Assembly (NCBI RefSeq): GCF_000423285.1
Contig: NZ_AUHR01000005.1
Location: 62,001-126,000 of the forward strand
Reading direction: 5' to 3'
Length of the DNA: 64,000 bases
From: Laribacter hongkongensis DSM 14985
GTDB lineage: Bacteria; Pseudomonadota; Gammaproteobacteria; Burkholderiales; Aquaspirillaceae
The translations under genes were made by a program, and so were the position numbers. Of the stretch, positions 46,651-54,450 are shown one piece after another; within the stretch, counting starts at the first letter, position 1; each line of letters opens with the position of its first letter. The notes beneath the pieces were generated by a model. The model had not been told where the DNA came from, searched no databases, and saw only the letters and a program-made list of their open reading frames with translations.

Positions 46651-47119
46651 CTTTTCTGAACCGTGTAGCTACTGTGCGTAACGCTGCACGGTTTTCGTCC
46701 CTTTTTTACGGGATATTTGGCACTGCACCAGCATCACTCAATTTCCTTGTCTGGTACCTGATTTGTTTCCTGATGCGAGGTATTTGCTGGTGAACGCTGC
46801 GAGCCAGCTGGCCAGACTGGTGCACCGATCCGGTCGCTGGCTCTCTCCATGTTTGGGCTGGCTCGGGGCAGTCGGATGAAAACCTTCAAGCTGCTTACAG
46901 CTCATGCCGGTAACCTGCATCTCCATTTGCCGCTCCTCCGCGTCAGGGAAAACACCAGGTACTGATCCGGTCGGCGGGGCAGGCCAAAGCCAAATGGCAT
47001 GGGCATGCCCGTCACCGGAGTGGATTCCGGTACTGGACATACGTACAGCCCGGGTATTCCCGGGCTGCTGGTGAAGCGGTATTCCTGCATGCGGGAATAC
47101 CAGCAGAAAAACCTGCCGC
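46651..47119. other. Gene-free stretch between tRNA operon and torD
   Basis: About 470 bases without a supported gene. An ORF that overlaps tRNA-His and runs to 46793 is not credible. The right end holds two strong inverted repeats (47046-47067 and 47078-47101) described separately. Confidence 0.6.
47046..47101. repeat. Two adjacent hairpins downstream of torD
   Basis: CAGCCCGGG-TATT-CCCGGGCTG (47046-47067) is a perfect 9-bp hairpin, followed by GGTATTCC/GGAATACC (47078-47101) with an 8-base loop. They lie 19-74 bases past the torD stop and may form the 3' end of the tor transcript, though no T-tract follows. Confidence 0.5.
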
Positions 47120-47755
47120 TTATTCGTCGTGGTCGTTGAGCACAACCTGCAACAGCAAGGCCGTAATGGCCGGGTAGAAGCCGAAGCGGTCGGAAATGCT
47201 CTGGCACCGTTCGTTGAAGGCCGGCAGCCAGTCCAGCAGGTCTTGCTGCATTGCTTGTGCTGCGGGAGGATCGTTCAGGATCATCCAGGACAACAGCTCA
47301 AGCTCCATGGCCAGATGATCCATTGGCTCCCGGCAGTCGGGGTCCGTCCGCAGGTCGTGGCTGGCCATGTAGGCCGCCAGGCGATCGGCGGTAGCACCAA
47401 ACAGGCGTGGGGTCGTTCCGGGCTGGTAGCACGAGGCATACAGCGGGGCACTGCTTCTGGCGTCCAGCAAAAAGCACTGGGCGTAATCCGCGGCGAGTTC
47501 CAGCTGTATGTCAGGTATGCCGGCCATGGCTTGCAGGCTGTGGCGGACTGCTTGCACTTCGCGCTCCATGCCGCCGTCGGCCAGTGCCTGCAACAGGGGA
47601 TCCGCTCCGTGCCCCAGCCAGCCGGCCAGTCGGTCCTCCGGCATTTCTTCGGCGTATACCGTGGCAAACCAGGCATAGAGTGCCGCCCGCTCGCGGGCGA
47701 GCGGCACGTCCTGGTGCGACGGTTGCCCTGTGGCTGCCATCGCTGCGTGGGTCAT
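47120..47755 (-). CDS. torD: TorD chaperone for TMAO reductase
   Basis: A 211-residue all-helical chaperone of the TorD/DmsD family, with the motifs [14 protein letters not shown] near residue 25, [12 protein letters not shown] near residue 85, and [14 protein letters not shown] near residue 145 (the E-x-D-H pattern of the family is represented by [10 protein letters not shown]). It binds apo-TorA and its twin-arginine signal during molybdenum cofactor insertion. Its ATG overlaps the torA stop in an ATGA junction. Confidence 0.92.
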   Translation of the reverse strand: MTHAAMAATGQPSHQDVPLARERAALYAWFATVYAEEMPEDRLAGWLGHGADPLLQALADGGMEREVQAVRHSLQAMAGIPDIQLELAADYAQCFLLDARSSAPLYASCYQPGTTPRLFGATADRLAAYMASHDLRTDPDCREPMDHLAMELELLSWMILNDPPAAQAMQQDLLDWLPAFNERCQSISDRFGFYPAITALLLQVVLNDHDE

Positions 47756-50262
47756 GGTGCGGTAACCTCGGTGGGGCCACCGAACGCCGTGACTTCCGGC
47801 ACCTTGCCCTTGAATTTTTCCACCTGCACGAGGCAGGTATTGGCACTGACAGCCTGCGCCAGGCTGGAGCTGGGGATGTCTGCCGTCATGGTGTTCGGGT
47901 CGCCGTAGGTATCCAGTGCGCCGATTTCCGGGCCGGTCGGGCCATACCAGGCACCTTCTTGCAGGCGGACCACGCCAGACGGGAAATCATCGGAAACCAC
48001 CGCACCGACGATGGCCTGGCCACGATCGTTGAAAATCCGTACCAGATCACCGTTCCGGATGCCGCGTGCCCTGGCGTCCTGCGGGCTCATGTACAGCGGC
48101 TCGCGTCCCTTGACGGCGTAGGTCTGGCGCATCGGTTCGGAATCGCACATCTGCGAGTGCAGGCGTTTGTCCGGGTGGACCGACTGCATCCACAGCGGGT
48201 AGCGGTCGGATCTGGGACCGCCGTGCGAGCGTTCCTGTTTTTCCATCCAGACCGGGTGTCCCGGGCAGTCGGCATAGCCGTAGTTGGCGATTTTGCGGCT
48301 GAAGATTTCAATAAAGCCCGATGGCGTTCCCAGGGCATTCAGCTCGGCATCTTCACGGAATTCGGCATGCCGGACGGTCGGCTGGCCGGCGGGAAACAGG
48401 ACGTAGCCTTTTTTCCAGAACTCGCCGAACGGCGGCATGGGGAATTTCCTGGCGTTTTCCTTGCGGCAGGCTTCGTAGAGGGTTTCCAGCCACTGCATTT
48501 CTTCCATGCCGCGGCAGTACTCCTTGTCACGCCCGAAACGGCGGGTAAGGTCACGGAAGATTTCAAAGTCGGGCCGCGAGTGGAACAGCGGATCGACCAG
48601 TTTTTGCATGGCGATGACACCGCGACCGCTGTACGAGCCGTAGGCGTCGATATCGTTGCGCTCGAACTGGGTGCAGGCCGGCAGCACGATGTCGGAGAAA
48701 CGGCAGGTGGCGGTCCAGGTGTAATCGACGCAGACCACGGTTTCCAGCTTGCGGTAGGCCGCTTTCATCTTGTTGCGGTCCTGCTGCCGGTGCCATTGGT
48801 TGCCACCGCAGTGCACCACCATCTTGTAGGGGGGCAGCTTCACCTTGTTGCCGTTGGCGTTGATGACCTTGCTGGGTTCCAGCAGGGCATCGATCACGCG
48901 GGCGCACGGAATCACCGGGCTGTAACCCTTGTAGTTGCCGTTGGGGTATTTCGGCGTCTTGCCCGGATCGAGGTTGAGCGGGAAGGCGCCGGGCATGGCT
49001 GCGCCGGATGACGGTACGCCGATCGAGCTGTAGTGGTGGGCATAGCTCACGCCGCCGCCCGGCAGGCCGATCTGGCCCAGCATGGCGGCCAGTACGGCGC
49101 CCATCCAGTAGGGCTGTTCGCCATGCTGCTGGCGCTGGATGGCCCAGCCGAAGATCAGCTGGGTGCGGCCCTTGGCCATCAGCCGGGCCAGTTCGCGGAT
49201 GCGCCCGGCCGGTACGCCGCAGATCTTTTCCGCCCATTCGGGGGTTTTGGCCGTCTTGTCGGCGCCCTGGCCCAGGAGATAGGGCAGGAATTTTTCAAAT
49301 CCGAGCGTATAGGTGTCGACGAACTTCTTGTCGTACAGCTTTTCGGTGTACAGCACATGAGCCAGTGCCAGCATCAGGGGCACGTCGGTCATCGGGTTGA
49401 CGTACTGGCGCTCGCAACCCAGATAGTTCTGGGTCTTGCTCTTGACCGGATCAATGCTGATGACCTTGATCTGGCGGGCTGCGATCTTGCTCTTGAGCTG
49501 GGCGAGGTAGTCGTAGGCCTCGTGGGTTTCGCAGTTCCAGCCGACCTGGAGGTTCTTGACCGGGTCACTGGCCCAGAAGATGACCGTGTTGCTGTTCTTG
49601 AGGATGATTTCCCATGACGTGCCTTGTGAATACACCTCGGTCGAGCCCAGCACGTAAGGCAGGATGACCTGGCCTGCGCCGGTGGAATAGTCGCCGGAGG
49701 TGGAAACCGACAGGCCGTGCATGCCGATGGCCCGCAGCATGTGGTTGCCGCAGCTGTGGAACTGCCCGGTCTGGCGCCAGCCGACCAGCCCGGTATGCAG
49801 AGCCCATGGACCGTGCTGTTTCTGGATGCGTTCCAGTTCGCCGTAGAAGAGGTCGAGAGCCTGATCCCAGGTCACGCGGACAAAGCGGTTGTCGCCACGC
49901 TGCGTGGTATCGCTCTTTTCGCGCTTCTTGAGCCAGTCCAGCCGCACCATAGGGTAGCGGGTGCGCGACGGGCTGTAGATCAGGCCGATGATGCCGTTGA
50001 TCATTTCCGTCGGGTGCTTGTCAAACTCAAAGGGCTTGACCTCGACCACCTTGCCGCCGCTGACACGTGCGCGGATGGCGCCCCAGTGCGAGCCGGTCAG
50101 TTTCCATTCCGGCCCGGCCGTGGCGGCAGCTGCGCCTGTACCGGTGCCGGCGGCCGTGGCTGCCTGGCTTTCGCGGGACAGGAGCCAGCCCGGTCCCATC
50201 AGGGCGACTGCCGAAGCCACCGACAACCCTTTTAAAAAATCACGACGTCCGATCGGGTTCAT
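47752..50262 (-). CDS. torA: Trimethylamine-N-oxide reductase catalytic subunit TorA
   Basis: An 836-residue molybdopterin guanine dinucleotide enzyme of the DMSO/TMAO reductase family. The N-terminus is a twin-arginine signal (RRDFLK at residues 6-11, then a hydrophobic stretch), so the folded enzyme is exported to the periplasm. The segment [18 protein letters not shown] near residue 180 carries the Ser that ligates Mo. It reduces TMAO to trimethylamine as a terminal acceptor. ATG 50262 is chosen because the Tat signal starts there; a 47-codon extension has no family support. It sits between torC and torD. Confidence 0.95.
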   Translation of the reverse strand: MNPIGRRDFLKGLSVASAVALMGPGWLLSRESQAATAAGTGTGAAAATAGPEWKLTGSHWGAIRARVSGGKVVEVKPFEFDKHPTEMINGIIGLIYSPSRTRYPMVRLDWLKKREKSDTTQRGDNRFVRVTWDQALDLFYGELERIQKQHGPWALHTGLVGWRQTGQFHSCGNHMLRAIGMHGLSVSTSGDYSTGAGQVILPYVLGSTEVYSQGTSWEIILKNSNTVIFWASDPVKNLQVGWNCETHEAYDYLAQLKSKIAARQIKVISIDPVKSKTQNYLGCERQYVNPMTDVPLMLALAHVLYTEKLYDKKFVDTYTLGFEKFLPYLLGQGADKTAKTPEWAEKICGVPAGRIRELARLMAKGRTQLIFGWAIQRQQHGEQPYWMGAVLAAMLGQIGLPGGGVSYAHHYSSIGVPSSGAAMPGAFPLNLDPGKTPKYPNGNYKGYSPVIPCARVIDALLEPSKVINANGNKVKLPPYKMVVHCGGNQWHRQQDRNKMKAAYRKLETVVCVDYTWTATCRFSDIVLPACTQFERNDIDAYGSYSGRGVIAMQKLVDPLFHSRPDFEIFRDLTRRFGRDKEYCRGMEEMQWLETLYEACRKENARKFPMPPFGEFWKKGYVLFPAGQPTVRHAEFREDAELNALGTPSGFIEIFSRKIANYGYADCPGHPVWMEKQERSHGGPRSDRYPLWMQSVHPDKRLHSQMCDSEPMRQTYAVKGREPLYMSPQDARARGIRNGDLVRIFNDRGQAIVGAVVSDDFPSGVVRLQEGAWYGPTGPEIGALDTYGDPNTMTADIPSSSLAQAVSANTCLVQVEKFKGKVPEVTAFGGPTEVTAP

Positions 50263-50272
50263 GGCTGGCTCC

Positions 50273-51454
50273 TTAATGGTTGCCCTTGGCAAAATCAGAA
50301 GAATGGTTTTGCAGGTATTTGAGTACGACGGTCCGCGTGTCTTTGTCCATGCTGGTAAAGCCGACCATGCCGCCAAACAGGCCAGGCCAGGTATTGGCAT
50401 CAAAGTGCGTGACGACAGGCTGTTTGTGGCAGACGCTGCAACTGGTCTGGTAGCTGTCCTTGGCCATGGACCAGATCGGGTCGATGCTGTTCAGCAGTTC
50501 GCCTTTCTTCATCCAGCCGACCATGCGGGCTTCCTGCCAGAGCAGACCGGTATTCGGGTCTTCCTTGCCGGCAGAGGCCTTGATCAATTCGGCATTCTGG
50601 GCCACTTCTTTTTCCAGCACGGCCACGGTGATGTTCTTGCCGAAGTGGCTGTACCAGACCCGGCCCAAGCCCTTGGTCTTGCGCCAGGCGGCCAGTTCGA
50701 CCTGCACGGCATTGCCTTCCTGCTTGAGGATCTTCACCGGGGCAGCCACTTCGAGCTTGCCGGCAGCCTGGGTCAGTCCCTGGTCGAGATAGAAAGGTGT
50801 TGCCATCACGCTGAAGTACACTTTGCCGGTTTCGGGGCTGGCGCCGCTGGCCTGCTGGATCAGCGCGTCCAGTGCCGGGTTATGGCTGTTGCTCATGTCC
50901 GGCAGATGGTGGGCAATGCCCTTGTGACAGTCCATGCAGCTCTGGTTGCGCTGGGCGGCACCGAGCATGGCCTGCTTCGACGTTTCGCGCATCTTGTTGA
51001 AATCCATGGTGCTGTAGTCGTGGCAGGTCCGGCATTCTTTCGAGCCATTGGCACGGAAGCGCAGCCATTCGTTTTGTGCCAGGCGCAGGCGGTTGCTTTC
51101 AAAGGATTCCGGGGTGCTGATCTTGCCGGTCAGGTGCGACCAGACTTCGACGCTGGCCTTCATCTTGCGGGCCATCTTGTCGGTAAAGTCATGCGGGACG
51201 TGGCAGTCGGCGCACTTGGCCCGGACACCCGTGCGGTTGGTCCAGTGGACCGTGCCTTTCAGCTCGGTCAGGTTTTGCTGCATGGTATGGCAGCCGGTAC
51301 AAAAGGCTTCGCTGTTGGTGACTTCCATGGCTTTGCTGAATGCCTGCCAGGCAACAATGCCGGCGACAAAGCCCGTGGTTACCAGAATGCCCAGGCCTAT
51401 TTTTCTGGAAGGCGTGCCAAACCAGGCTATCAGGCTTTTGATGTGCTTTATCAT
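50273..51454 (-). CDS. torC: Pentaheme c-type cytochrome TorC
   Basis: A 393-residue NapC/NirT-family cytochrome with one N-terminal membrane helix (residues about 15-37). Four CxxCH motifs are in the NapC-like part ([32 protein letters not shown]), and a fifth is in a C-terminal domain (CSVCHKQP near residue 345), the arrangement specific to TorC. It takes electrons from the quinol pool and passes them to periplasmic TorA. The torA start follows the torC stop by 10 bases. Confidence 0.96.
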   Translation of the reverse strand: MIKHIKSLIAWFGTPSRKIGLGILVTTGFVAGIVAWQAFSKAMEVTNSEAFCTGCHTMQQNLTELKGTVHWTNRTGVRAKCADCHVPHDFTDKMARKMKASVEVWSHLTGKISTPESFESNRLRLAQNEWLRFRANGSKECRTCHDYSTMDFNKMRETSKQAMLGAAQRNQSCMDCHKGIAHHLPDMSNSHNPALDALIQQASGASPETGKVYFSVMATPFYLDQGLTQAAGKLEVAAPVKILKQEGNAVQVELAAWRKTKGLGRVWYSHFGKNITVAVLEKEVAQNAELIKASAGKEDPNTGLLWQEARMVGWMKKGELLNSIDPIWSMAKDSYQTSCSVCHKQPVVTHFDANTWPGLFGGMVGFTSMDKDTRTVVLKYLQNHSSDFAKGNH

Positions 51455-51481
51455 TTTGTGCTCCCGATCATGGAATCAATG

Positions 51482-51643
51482 CTAAGCGCCCGGTAATCCG
51501 AGCCAGAGCATTTGCAGGCCCCATACAACGAAGCCATATGCAGCCGTGCCTCCAACCATGCATATCGGCAAAATGACAAATGCAATAACCAGCAGCTTTT
51601 TTATATCGCTTGCTGTGCGAGGTTCTTTTTGATCTCGAGTCAT
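51482..51643 (-). CDS. torE: TorE/NapE-family small membrane protein
   Basis: A 53-residue protein with one membrane helix and the NapE/TorE pattern (KKLLVIAFVILPICMVGGTAAYGFVVW, key run FVILPICMVGGTAAYGF). ATG 51643 is chosen because GGGAG precedes it and the longer frame has no family similarity. It is the first gene of a torECAD operon; the function of TorE is not settled. Confidence 0.82.
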   Translation of the reverse strand: MTRDQKEPRTASDIKKLLVIAFVILPICMVGGTAAYGFVVWGLQMLWLGLPGA

Positions 51644-52062
51644 GACGCGGCTCCCACCAGCATGAAATTTCATCTCCATGACAAACATCTGCACGGATGT
51701 TGAAATTTTCAACTTTATGAGTGAATGAAGCCACGCTTAAGATTGTTTTAATTGATTCCAGTCAATCAGAATATTTTTTGTTATTTTTATTGTCAATGTA
51801 ATTAATATTGGGTATTAAATTCTTTTGTCATTTATTTGGTGCAATGTTTGTCATTCACGTAAACCCAGGCAGGATAGTGCTGATCCTGATTTGGTTTTCC
51901 CGTGTAAAGGAAGACAAGTTGCGCATATTGAATGAACGAGGGAATGGGTAATGCCGAACAAATCATTGCTGTTTGCAAGGGATGGCTTGCGCCTGAAGGG
52001 GGGGATTCAGGAGGCTGGGGTCAGGGCTGTGGTTGGCATCCTGCACCCCAGGGCAGGAAATG
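51644..52062. other. Intergenic region upstream of torE, A+T-rich
   Basis: No gene is supported. It contains the FNR-like box at 51752-51765 and an A+T-rich stretch around 51765-51850. A small + strand ORF at 51951-52196 lacks support and overlaps the porin end. Confidence 0.6.
51752..51765 (-). promoter_or_regulatory. FNR-like box upstream of torECAD
   Basis: TTGATTCCAGTCAA on the + strand (TTGACTGGAATCAA on the coding strand) matches TTGAT-N4-ATCAA in 9 of 10 positions. Its centre is 115 bases upstream of the torE start. No well-placed -10 element is obvious, so promoter geometry is unresolved. Confidence 0.55.
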
Positions 52063-52087
52063 AAAAAAGGCGGCCGAAGCCGCCTTT
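52063..52087 (-). terminator. Intrinsic terminator after the porin gene
   Basis: 9-bp stem AAAGGCGGC/GCCGCCTTT with a CGAA loop; on the - strand a run of six Ts (including stem Ts) follows. Confidence 0.88.
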
Positions 52088-52110
52088 CTCAAGCTACGTC
52101 AGAAGTTCGA

Positions 52111-53250
52111 TCAGAACTTGTGAACGAGGCCCAGAGCGAAGGTGTTTTCGTTGTCCTTCGTGTCGGTGCCCGAAACGTAGGTTGCATCATGGCTGACGTA
52201 ACCGTAGGAGGCGTAGGCCATGGTGCGCTTGGACAGGGCATAGTCAACACCCAGCACGAACTGGTCGATGCTGTTGTTGGCGTAGTCTCTCTTCACGTCA
52301 CCGCGGGTCACGTTGATGTCGAACACGCGAGCATACGAGAAGCGCGGAGTGAAGTTGCCCATGGTGTAAGCCACGGTCAGGGCCATTTCCTTGGCTTGGA
52401 CCTTGTCACCAGCGTTGATGGAGCCATACTGGTCTGCGGAGACGTTCTGGATGCCTGCTTGGCTCATGACCGAGCCGAACAGGGTGGAGCCGTAGGTTTT
52501 GGACTGACCGTAGGCCAAGGCAACCAGCAGGTTGTTGGCAGCGTAGCCACCTTCCAGACGCCAGTAGTTGGCGCTCTTGTCACCACCGGCTCCGTCGGTA
52601 TTGCCCCCGTTGGCATCACCCCAGTAGGTGTAGCCGGCGTCAACATAGTAGCCAGCGTATTCGTAGCCGGCGCCGATGTTCCACACGCTGCTGTTGCTGC
52701 GTTCGCCGCTTGCGGTGGTGTAACGGTTTTCGTCAGTACCGTACAGGACGCTGGCCTTGAAGCCGTTCAGGTTCGGGGTGTCGTAACGCACGGCATTGTC
52801 GATGCGGCCGTCCAGCAGGTTGGCCGAGGTGTAGCTCATGCCGTTCACGCCAGTACCGTAGGTCCACGGGTCAAAGCGTTCCATGCTGTCGTTCTGGTAG
52901 GTGCTCAGGCGGCCCAAGCGTACCTTACCCCAGTTGCCTTGCAGACCGACAAAGCTGTCGCGACCGGCAAACTTGTTGGCACGGTCATCGCCACCGTTCA
53001 TGGTGGTGCCGTCGATGCTCAGGTACGACTCAACTTGCCAGATGGCTTTCAGACCGTTGCCGAGGTCTTCACTACCCTTGAAACCGATCTTGGAACCGGT
53101 GTCATCAACGCGGGTGTTGGTGTTGAACACGTCACCGTAGCCAAAGGTGTTGCCGGCTTCGATAGAACCTTCCAGCTGACCATAGATTTCCACGTCGGCC
53201 ATGGCGGCCATCGGCAGTGCGGCGATTGCAACAGCGATGATCTTTTTCAT
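52111..53250 (-). CDS. Gram-negative porin (neisserial/betaproteobacterial type)
   Basis: A 379-residue outer-membrane porin. Sec signal peptide MKKIIAVAIAALPMAAMA is followed by the family-typical mature start DVEIYGQLEGSIE. SKIGFKGSEDLGNGLKAIWQVE near residue 60 (key run GFKGSEDLGNGLKAIWQ) and the C-terminal ALGLVHKF, ending in Phe as outer-membrane barrels do, also fit. ATG 53250 is chosen over 53259 because the AAGGA site is correctly spaced only for the former. It should form a trimeric general diffusion pore. A palindrome lies about 200 bases upstream. Confidence 0.93.
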   Translation of the reverse strand: MKKIIAVAIAALPMAAMADVEIYGQLEGSIEAGNTFGYGDVFNTNTRVDDTGSKIGFKGSEDLGNGLKAIWQVESYLSIDGTTMNGGDDRANKFAGRDSFVGLQGNWGKVRLGRLSTYQNDSMERFDPWTYGTGVNGMSYTSANLLDGRIDNAVRYDTPNLNGFKASVLYGTDENRYTTASGERSNSSVWNIGAGYEYAGYYVDAGYTYWGDANGGNTDGAGGDKSANYWRLEGGYAANNLLVALAYGQSKTYGSTLFGSVMSQAGIQNVSADQYGSINAGDKVQAKEMALTVAYTMGNFTPRFSYARVFDINVTRGDVKRDYANNSIDQFVLGVDYALSKRTMAYASYGYVSHDATYVSGTDTKDNENTFALGLVHKF

Positions 53251-53749
53251 TTTGCTCATCCTTAAGTTTTTACTGAAAGCCGGCTAGTCCGGCATCGACT
53301 ACGGCTCCGTATCGATAGGACGAACAATATGGAAAGTGACTTGCCTGAAGCAATTGTAAGTCATTGACAGACGGGTTGTATTTATTCAATAAACATAATA
53401 AAAATCTAATGCAATGTTTTTAAAGGGTAAATTTACATTGACCATATGTTGCTAATTAGCAACAGAAAAACTGAATATTCTTCTGGCCTATGCCATAAAA
53501 GCTTGAATTCTTTAATGGCATTTTCTATATGGGATTCTTTGTTTCGGTTGACGGATGTGATGTTTATGTGTTTGGCATTTTAGTGTGGTGTTGTGATTCA
53601 TCGGAATGATGCACACATGGTTCTGCCGTCCCTCTGTCCGGCTGCCGGAGTGGTCGTTGCCATGACAAACCGACACCAATGATTTTGCCTTTGTCATTCA
53701 CGGAAGACGTATCTTCACGTCCATCGATGCGCATGTGACGGGAAAAGCC
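53251..53749. other. Intergenic region between porin and the exporter remnant
   Basis: About 500 A+T-rich bases with no supported gene. It contains the palindrome at 53448-53463 and should hold the porin promoter, but no clear -35/-10 pair was identified. Confidence 0.6.
53448..53463. promoter_or_regulatory. Perfect 16-bp palindrome upstream of the porin gene
   Basis: GTTGCTAATTAGCAAC, self-complementary without a spacer, in an A+T-rich region. It resembles a dimeric regulator site (MarR-type sites look like this), but the regulator is unknown. Confidence 0.45.
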
Positions 53750-54358
53750 ATGAAGCTGTATCCGCTGTTTTTGCTGCTGGCCGGACTGACAGTCCTGACA
53801 CCGGGGCCGGGTGTCCTGATGACCCTGACCAACGCCATGCGATACGGCTTGCGCAGCACGTTCGGCGGCATTCTGGGCGTGGCATGCGGCGCATTGCTGG
53901 TGGCGTTGCTGGCATCAACCAGTCTGGGTGTGCTGCTGGCAACTTCGGCCGTGGGCTTTACCTTGCTCAAACTGCTGGGCGCTGCCTATCTGGTTTATCT
54001 CGGGATCAGGTTGCGGACACCACCGTTCGTGTTCCACTAACTTGCCTTGCACCAGGCCAGTTTCCGCAGGCGGTTTGTCGAGGGCATGTCACTTCAGCTG
54101 ACCAATCCCAAAGTGATCATTTTTTTCCTGTCGATCCTGCCGCAGTTCATTGATCCGGCGGCTGATTACCGCTGGCAGTTCTGCCTGCTGGTGGCGAGTT
54201 ACGGCGTACTGGTGCTGTTGATCCATACCGTCTACGCCCTGGGGGCCGGACGGGCACGCCTGTGGCTGGCATCGGAGCGTGGCGGACGCTGGGTCCGGCG
54301 CCTGGGGGGATCCGTGTTTGTCGGATTCGGCGTAGCGCTGGCCGGTGCCCGGCAATAG
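53750..54358 (+). pseudogene. LysE/RhtB family amino-acid exporter, interrupted by an in-frame stop
   Basis: Two segments in the same frame together make a RhtB/LysE-like exporter of about 203 codons, the normal family length. The first part has the signature LTPGPGVLMTLTNAMRYGLRS and the second SLQLTNPKVIIFFLSILPQFI. A single TAA at 54038-54040 splits them after GIRLRTPPFVFH. Because the frame is unchanged on both sides, a nonsense mutation (or a base-calling error) explains it better than a frameshift. ATG 53750 is the likely original start. The protein would have exported small amino acids or homoserine-like compounds. Confidence 0.8.
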
Positions 54359-54450
54359 GGCGCTTGACTGTCCACGGCAGTTTTCCCGGTGGATGCACCC
54401 GGTCGCCGGAGCGATGGCCGGATGCATGACGGTGCCGCCGTCCTGCCGGG

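Noticed and set aside
46527-46793. 88-codon ORF after the tRNA-Arg gene
   Set aside because: It covers the whole tRNA-His gene and the operon terminator, so it cannot be a real coding region.
46651-47119. Integrated element next to the tRNA genes
   Set aside because: No integrase, no duplicated tRNA 3' end and no change in gene style were seen; the operon ends in its own terminator and tor genes follow.
53735-54358. Frameshift as the cause of the broken exporter
   Set aside because: Both halves are in the same reading frame, so a single stop codon suffices.
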